Below, piece by piece: positions 43,885 through 47,546 of a stretch of DNA of 47,546 nucleotides (its first letter is position 1; the number at the start of each line of letters is the position of its first letter). Made by a program: the position numbers and the translations under genes. Below the pieces are notes generated by a model, which had not been told where the DNA came from, searched no databases, and was given only the letters and a program-made list of their open reading frames with translations. Origin of the DNA: Gammaproteobacteria bacterium (GTDB lineage: Bacteria > Pseudomonadota > Gammaproteobacteria > Steroidobacterales > Woeseiaceae). The stretch is from positions 1 through 47,546 of the forward strand of contig JAACFE010000009.1 in NCBI GenBank assembly GCA_009937525.1. The letters run 5' to 3'.

Positions 43885-44271
43885 CTACAGCGTGTACAGG
43901 TAATCGACAATCTGTTCGACTTCATCTTCCGTCAAAATTCCGTGCCTGCAAAAAGGCGGCATCCGCGAATCCGGGTTTCGAATCGTCGCATCGCAGATCT
44001 GTTGCTTCAGCGCCGCGCGTTCCGGGTATCGCAGCTTCATCGCGACCAGCGGGGGGCCGATCGTGCCGGGCAGTTTCCCATCCTCGATCCTGTGACACGC
44101 GAGGCAGTTTCCCTTGCTGCGTTCCATCGCCAGGGACTTGCCAGAAGCGATGCCGCCGGCCGTGCTCGCCTGCGCGGCAGCTATGGCGAGGACCGCAACC
44201 GCGGCGGCCGCGGCCGCCAGCCGACGAACCTGGCACAACAACACGAAAAAAATCAGGTTTTTATGGTGCAT
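43885..44271 (-). CDS. soxX: SoxX, small cytochrome c
   Basis: This 128-residue mono-haem cytochrome pairs with SoxA. The haem motif is CLACH (near residue 56), with a Met ligand in SRMPPF (near residue 104). GTIGPPLVAMKLRYPERAAL between them is typical of SoxX. The N-terminus as read (MHHKNLIFFVLLCQ) is unusual, with a second hydrophobic run (AAAAAAVAVLAIAAAQAS) acting as signal; an internal start is possible. It is the first sox gene of the minus-strand series. Confidence 0.9.
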   Translation of the reverse strand: MHHKNLIFFVLLCQVRRLAAAAAAVAVLAIAAAQASTAGGIASGKSLAMERSKGNCLACHRIEDGKLPGTIGPPLVAMKLRYPERAALKQQICDATIRNPDSRMPPFCRHGILTEDEVEQIVDYLYTL

Positions 44272-44302
44272 CTACTGATATAGGACGCCTGATTCGGGGC
44301 GA

Positions 44303-45034
44303 TTATTCCATTTTCGTTCCGGGACCGGTATTCATCCGGCGGGAGAGAATTATCCGTGCGGCGCGCTCCGCCCACTCGGAGTAGATCGGGGCTCCCGGGT
44401 GAAACCCGTCGGATGCCATCATGCTGGCGTCGGCAACAAAGCGCAGGTTGACGAGCCCGACATCGCGATCTTCCCGCACGGTTTCGCCCAGCGCCTCATT
44501 GAATTCCGTCGCACGACTGCCCAGGTGCCAGCGCAGGGGCTGTGGCAGCGCCGGAAAACTGTGCACGGGCGGCAGTCCCGAGATCACGAGCAGGCGCACG
44601 CCGAACTTCTCCCTGAGCAGCTGGTGGAGCCTTTTCTGGCGCGCAAGCCAGGTGCCGAGGCTCATCAGCGCCAGCACATCGTTGACGCCGAGCGACGTCA
44701 GCGCGACATCGTAGTCGCGCGCCTCGACGTCGTCGAGATACCGCAGGATATCGGCCGTCGTGTACCCGGTCTTCGCGTGCAGGCCGAATTCGACGCGATG
44801 GCGGCGCGAGAGCCGCGACACCACCTGTCCGAGCAAAGCCTCGTCCTGGTGCGAAACGCCGACTCCGGCGGCGGCGGAGTCGCCGATCACCAGGAGCCTC
44901 AGCGGCGGCCCGTCCCCGGCGCAACCCTCCCGTACACCGGGCGGCTCGGGCAAGGTCGGGACCCGCAGGTTCGTCCATATGCCCTGCGGCACGATAACGG
45001 GGGCAAGGCCGATTGTCCGGAACAGGTAGTTCAT
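44303..45034 (-). CDS. SGNH/GDSL-family hydrolase
   Basis: This 243-residue esterase-like protein has the GDS catalytic block LLVIGDSAAAGVG (about residues 47-59), block III LTSLGVNDVLAL (about 112-123) and the Asp/His pair ASDGFHPG (near residue 209). A possible membrane-proximal hydrophobic N-terminus (MNYLFRTIGLAPVIVPQ) could be an uncleaved anchor. Substrates range from lysophospholipids to acetylated sugars and cannot be set from sequence. It precedes soxX on the same strand by 31 bases and could share its promoter region. Confidence 0.88.
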   Translation of the reverse strand: MNYLFRTIGLAPVIVPQGIWTNLRVPTLPEPPGVREGCAGDGPPLRLLVIGDSAAAGVGVSHQDEALLGQVVSRLSRRHRVEFGLHAKTGYTTADILRYLDDVEARDYDVALTSLGVNDVLALMSLGTWLARQKRLHQLLREKFGVRLLVISGLPPVHSFPALPQPLRWHLGSRATEFNEALGETVREDRDVGLVNLRFVADASMMASDGFHPGAPIYSEWAERAARIILSRRMNTGPGTKME

Positions 45035-45087
45035 GCGAGCCGCGCATCATGCGCGACACGGCCAGCCGAGTCCAGCGTGTGGCCCGA

Positions 45088-45459
45088 TCAGGCGTCGGGA
45101 CGGTAGGGATTGGGCGCGAGCCCGGCTTCGTAGATTTCGATCAGTCGCTGGGAATCCCTGACCCAGGTGCAAGGCTCACACGTACACGTGGTCTCGTCGT
45201 GCCGCAGTTCAGTGTGCAGGGACTCGACGAGCTGCACGCCGTATCGCAGCGACGCGTTGAGCGTGTGGGTCGGTTTTCTGCTCAGGTCTTCGAAATCGTT
45301 CAGGCAGCTCGTCCAGTGGCACTCCTGCCCGATCGGGCACTGCTGGCAGCGCTCACTCGTGGCCTCGAACAGGCTGTCGTGCGGGCAGTCCCGTGATTCG
45401 ATGATCTTCAGTATGAGCAGTCTCGGGTAGGTCAGCGCCTCGATCAGTTCTCTCCGCAT
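45088..45459 (-). CDS. Cysteine-rich hypothetical protein
   Basis: This 123-residue cytoplasmic-type protein starts at the ATG at 45459, with AGGAGG five bases before it. Cysteines are clustered as C-PHDSLFEATSER-CQQC-PIGQE-C-HWTS-C in the N-terminal half, and TCTCEPC near residue 92. This layout could bind zinc or an Fe-S cluster. The rest is helical. I do not recognise a family. It is read toward the SGNH gene, 53 bases away, and away from the ferredoxin oxidoreductase. Confidence 0.75.
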   Translation of the reverse strand: MRRELIEALTYPRLLILKIIESRDCPHDSLFEATSERCQQCPIGQECHWTSCLNDFEDLSRKPTHTLNASLRYGVQLVESLHTELRHDETTCTCEPCTWVRDSQRLIEIYEAGLAPNPYRPDA

Positions 45460-45819
45460 GGTCACCTCCTGCAGCGTACCCGGGGCAATATGACCTCCCC
45501 GTGAATTTTAGGCGGCACGACGTCTGGCGTCCATCGGGGTTTCCACCTAGATTCGCTTGGATAGCGCGTATAGCCGCAGGTTCCAATATAGCCCAGTCTC
45601 CGCAGGTACAAGGGGAATCCGGCGGCGGCAGGCACACAGGTAAGTCATTGATTTGATTGATCTTAACATTGTTCCAAGGGGAGATGACAGGAAACACGGT
45701 CGGGGAACAGCACTAGCCGACGCCCAGGTTCGGTGGGACTGTCAGGTCCACAACCCCTGTTAAATCACGCGCAAACAAAGGTACAGCTCCGCGAATGGGG
45801 CTACGGCGAGGAGTAAGGT
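45460..45819. other. Intergenic region upstream of the korA fusion
   Basis: This 360-base divergent gap holds promoters for the Cys-rich gene and the korA fusion. It is AT-richer in the middle (45645-45680, with CATTGATTTGATTGATCTTAAC), where a promoter is plausible. A ten-codon frame at 45684-45716 lacks good spacing from its GGGGAG. No tRNA, repeat or attachment-site core is visible that would mark a captured integrase. Confidence 0.5.
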
Positions 45820-47546
45820 ATGTCAGATTCACATGTCCAGGGCGATACCAGGTACTTGTTCAGACGAGACAAAACCTGGTGGGTGAAGGTCGCCGTACCG
45901 CGGACACTGCGGGACGAACTCGGTTACGACCTGCGCCGTTCGCTGCACACCCATGATCTCGATGCTGCGCGTGAAATCCGCTGGGAGGTCATAGAGGAAT
46001 TCCGGAACGAGATTGAAAAGATGAGAGCCCTCAAAGACGGCGAAAAAGACGACGGGAGCCAGCGCCCGGGTACCGGCAGAAGCGGCAACGGCAAGTCGCA
46101 GGCCGGACCGCTCTCGGTGGATCAGCACATCGTCGAGGTCGTCAGCGACTCCGGTGAGGGCGCACAGAAATGCGGCCAGCTCCTCGGCCTCGTCAGCGGC
46201 AAGATGGGTAACGGTGTCTGGACCGTGGAGATCATCCCGGCTGAAATCCAGCCGCCGGCGCGCTCGCAACAGGGTGCCAGCGGCATCCGCGTGCGCATGG
46301 GCTCGAAGTACATGACCAACATGGGCAACGAAGCGGACATGGTCGTGGCCTTCAACGAGCAGGTCCTCTACTCCCGCATCCAGAACGGCGCCTACAGGTC
46401 AGGCACGGTCGTACTTCTCGAGAACATGTGGGCCGAAGACCCCGACGAGAGAGTTCGCCGGCAATACGCGGAAGCACTCGCCGACTTCGAGGACCGCGGG
46501 CTGATCGTGCACGAGCTGCCAATCCAGCAGGAATGCCTCAAGCTCGTCGCAGATCCGCGCAAGGGCAAGAACATGTTCGTGCTCGGCATGCTCTGCCGGA
46601 TTTACGACCGCGACGCGGACATGGGCAAGGAAGAAATCGCCAGGATCTTCCGTAAGAAGAGCGACAAGGTCATCAAGATCAATCATGAGCTGTTTGACGC
46701 CGGCTACGCGTTCGCCCGCGACAACATCGACTACCAGTACAGCATAACGACGGCGCCGGAGGACCGGCTGAAATCCGCGCTGGTCATGAACGGTAATACG
46801 GCGGCGGGACTCGGCGTTATGGCGGCAGGCATGGATCTCGTATCGATGTACCCGATTACGCCAGCAACGTCGGCTTCCCACTACCTCGCGGAAGATTTCC
46901 ACCTGACGGGCGGCTTCGTCCACCAGGCGGAGGATGAAATCGCCGCGATCGGCTTTGCGATAGGCTCGTCCTATGCCGGCAAGACCGCCTGCACGATCAC
47001 TTCCGGTCCCGGAATAGCGCTGAAAACGGAGATGATCGGGCTCGCCGTCATGGCCGAGATCCCGCTGGTCATCATCGACGTGCAGCGCGGCGGCCCGGCG
47101 ACGGGCCTGCCGACCAAGATCGAGCAGGGCGACCTGCTCGCAAGCCTCTTCGGCGCACCGGGCGATGCACCCAAAGTGGTGCTCGCCGCTTCGACGATCT
47201 CGGAGTGTTTCCACTTCGTGATCCTGGCGCGCAAGCTTGCCGAATCGTTCCGCACGCCGGTACTGATTCTCACCGACGCCAATCTGGCAACCGGCGTGCA
47301 GGCCATCGAACGGCCGCAGGCAACAGAGGAATGGTTTGCACCGCCCATCGACCAGTCGCCCTGGGACGAGAACGTGCCGCCGTATGACTGGGATGCGAAG
47401 ACCGGCCTGTCGGAACGCCCGATCCCCGGCATGCGCGGTGGCGAATACATTCTTACCGGTCTTGCTCACAACCGTAACAGCAAGATTGCCTACGACACCA
47501 AATCCAACCAGGAAGGCATGGACATGCGCAGCCGCAAGCTGGCCGC
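45820..47546 (+). CDS. korA: 2-oxoacid:ferredoxin oxidoreductase alpha chain fused to a tyrosine-recombinase N-terminal domain (partial)
   Basis: The visible 575 residues begin at the ATG at 45820, with GAGGAG nine bases before it, and run open past the right edge. Residues about 10-65 (RYLFRRDKTWWVKVAVPRTL, then LRRSLHTHDLDAAREIRWEV) match the N-terminal DUF6538-type domain of tyrosine recombinases. A charged Gly/Ser/Lys-rich linker (about 68-96) follows. The gamma domain (about 97-310) has DSGEGAQKCGQLLGLVSGKM and RVRMGSKYMTNMGNEADMVV. The POR_N thiamine domain starts near residue 320 (MNGNTAAGLGVMAAG, YPITPATSAS, ITSGPGIALKTEMIGLAVMA, QRGGPATGLPTKIEQGD). A single uninterrupted frame links all parts. 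The enzyme couples 2-oxoglutarate (or pyruvate) oxidation to ferredoxin; the beta subunit should follow outside the window. Confidence 0.9.
   Translation, partial: MSDSHVQGDTRYLFRRDKTWWVKVAVPRTLRDELGYDLRRSLHTHDLDAAREIRWEVIEEFRNEIEKMRALKDGEKDDGSQRPGTGRSGNGKSQAGPLSVDQHIVEVVSDSGEGAQKCGQLLGLVSGKMGNGVWTVEIIPAEIQPPARSQQGASGIRVRMGSKYMTNMGNEADMVVAFNEQVLYSRIQNGAYRSGTVVLLENMWAEDPDERVRRQYAEALADFEDRGLIVHELPIQQECLKLVADPRKGKNMFVLGMLCRIYDRDADMGKEEIARIFRKKSDKVIKINHELFDAGYAFARDNIDYQYSITTAPEDRLKSALVMNGNTAAGLGVMAAGMDLVSMYPITPATSASHYLAEDFHLTGGFVHQAEDEIAAIGFAIGSSYAGKTACTITSGPGIALKTEMIGLAVMAEIPLVIIDVQRGGPATGLPTKIEQGDLLASLFGAPGDAPKVVLAASTISECFHFVILARKLAESFRTPVLILTDANLATGVQAIERPQATEEWFAPPIDQSPWDENVPPYDWDAKTGLSERPIPGMRGGEYILTGLAHNRNSKIAYDTKSNQEGMDMRSRKLA

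Noticed and set aside
45645-45665. FNR/DNR-type box (TTGAT-N4-ATCAA) in the korA upstream region
   Set aside because: The run TTGATTTGATTGATC only matches one half-site; the second half is not symmetrical.
45684-45716. Ten-codon leader peptide upstream of korA (MTGNTVGEQH)
   Set aside because: The GGGGAG lies directly against the ATG, with no spacing, and there is no run of regulatory codons or attenuator hairpin after it.

Overview
The window looks like chromosomal DNA of a GC-rich, marine-type gammaproteobacterium. The clues are OadGA (Na+-pumping oxaloacetate decarboxylase), a Sox thiosulfate-oxidation cluster without soxCD in view, a B12-type ribonucleotide reductase, a 2-oxoacid:ferredoxin oxidoreductase, bacteriohemerythrin, and BamE-like and Omp85 outer-membrane proteins. 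An affiliation near Woeseiales/Chromatiales-like lineages is my guess from gene content only. Genes are densely packed and several operons show ATGA or GTGA overlaps. I see no rRNA, tRNA, CRISPR array or intact insertion sequence.

Layout. 1-0.56 kb: oadG and the start of oadA (minus). 0.7-3.4 kb: an Omp85-type barrel followed by two small lipoproteins (plus). 3.4-6.5 kb: a DUF4124 protein, a GT-C-type membrane glycosyltransferase and a rhomboid protease (minus). 6.6-14.2 kb: amino-acid catabolism, with a proline-racemase-superfamily enzyme lacking both catalytic cysteines, an Lrp-type regulator divergent from leucine dehydrogenase, a branched-chain 2-oxoacid dehydrogenase operon (E1 alpha, E1 beta, E2), a periplasmic duplicated-domain protein and an FAH-family hydrolase. 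14.3-18.3 kb: a DUF885 lipoprotein, an SH3/collagen/S74 self-processing protein and a family-3 solute-binding protein. 18.37-18.84 kb: a gene-poor, purine-rich stretch ending in a strong terminator and carrying two tetraloop hairpins, probably an unannotated structured RNA on the minus strand. 18.9-26.6 kb: hemerythrin, a GGDEF/EAL protein coupled to a binding-protein lipoprotein, an alanyl-tRNA editing protein, a cytochrome-like lipoprotein and small unknowns.

26.7-37.8 kb reads as a stress/dormancy and RNA-repair island. It holds DUF3175, a phosphoribosyltransferase, a site-2 protease with CBS domains, archease and RtcB in one tight plus-strand operon. Next to it are a ribosome hibernation factor, a class II ribonucleotide reductase translationally coupled to a cyclic-2,3-diphosphoglycerate-synthetase-like enzyme, a HemG-type flavodoxin, a second EF-G and a lone cyclic-nucleotide-binding domain.

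37.9-44.3 kb (all minus) is soxX-Y-Z-A-(soxK-like)-B, then an out-of-frame scar joining a DsrE-like N-terminus to a porin C-terminus, then a SoxW-like thioredoxin and a YeeE/YedE sulfur transporter. Thiosulfate would be bound on SoxYZ by SoxXA and hydrolysed by SoxB; with no SoxCD here, sulfane sulfur may be stored or imported. The window ends with an SGNH hydrolase, a cysteine-rich small protein and a partial 2-oxoacid:ferredoxin oxidoreductase alpha chain. That chain carries an N-terminal domain normally found on tyrosine recombinases, the most unexpected protein architecture in the window.
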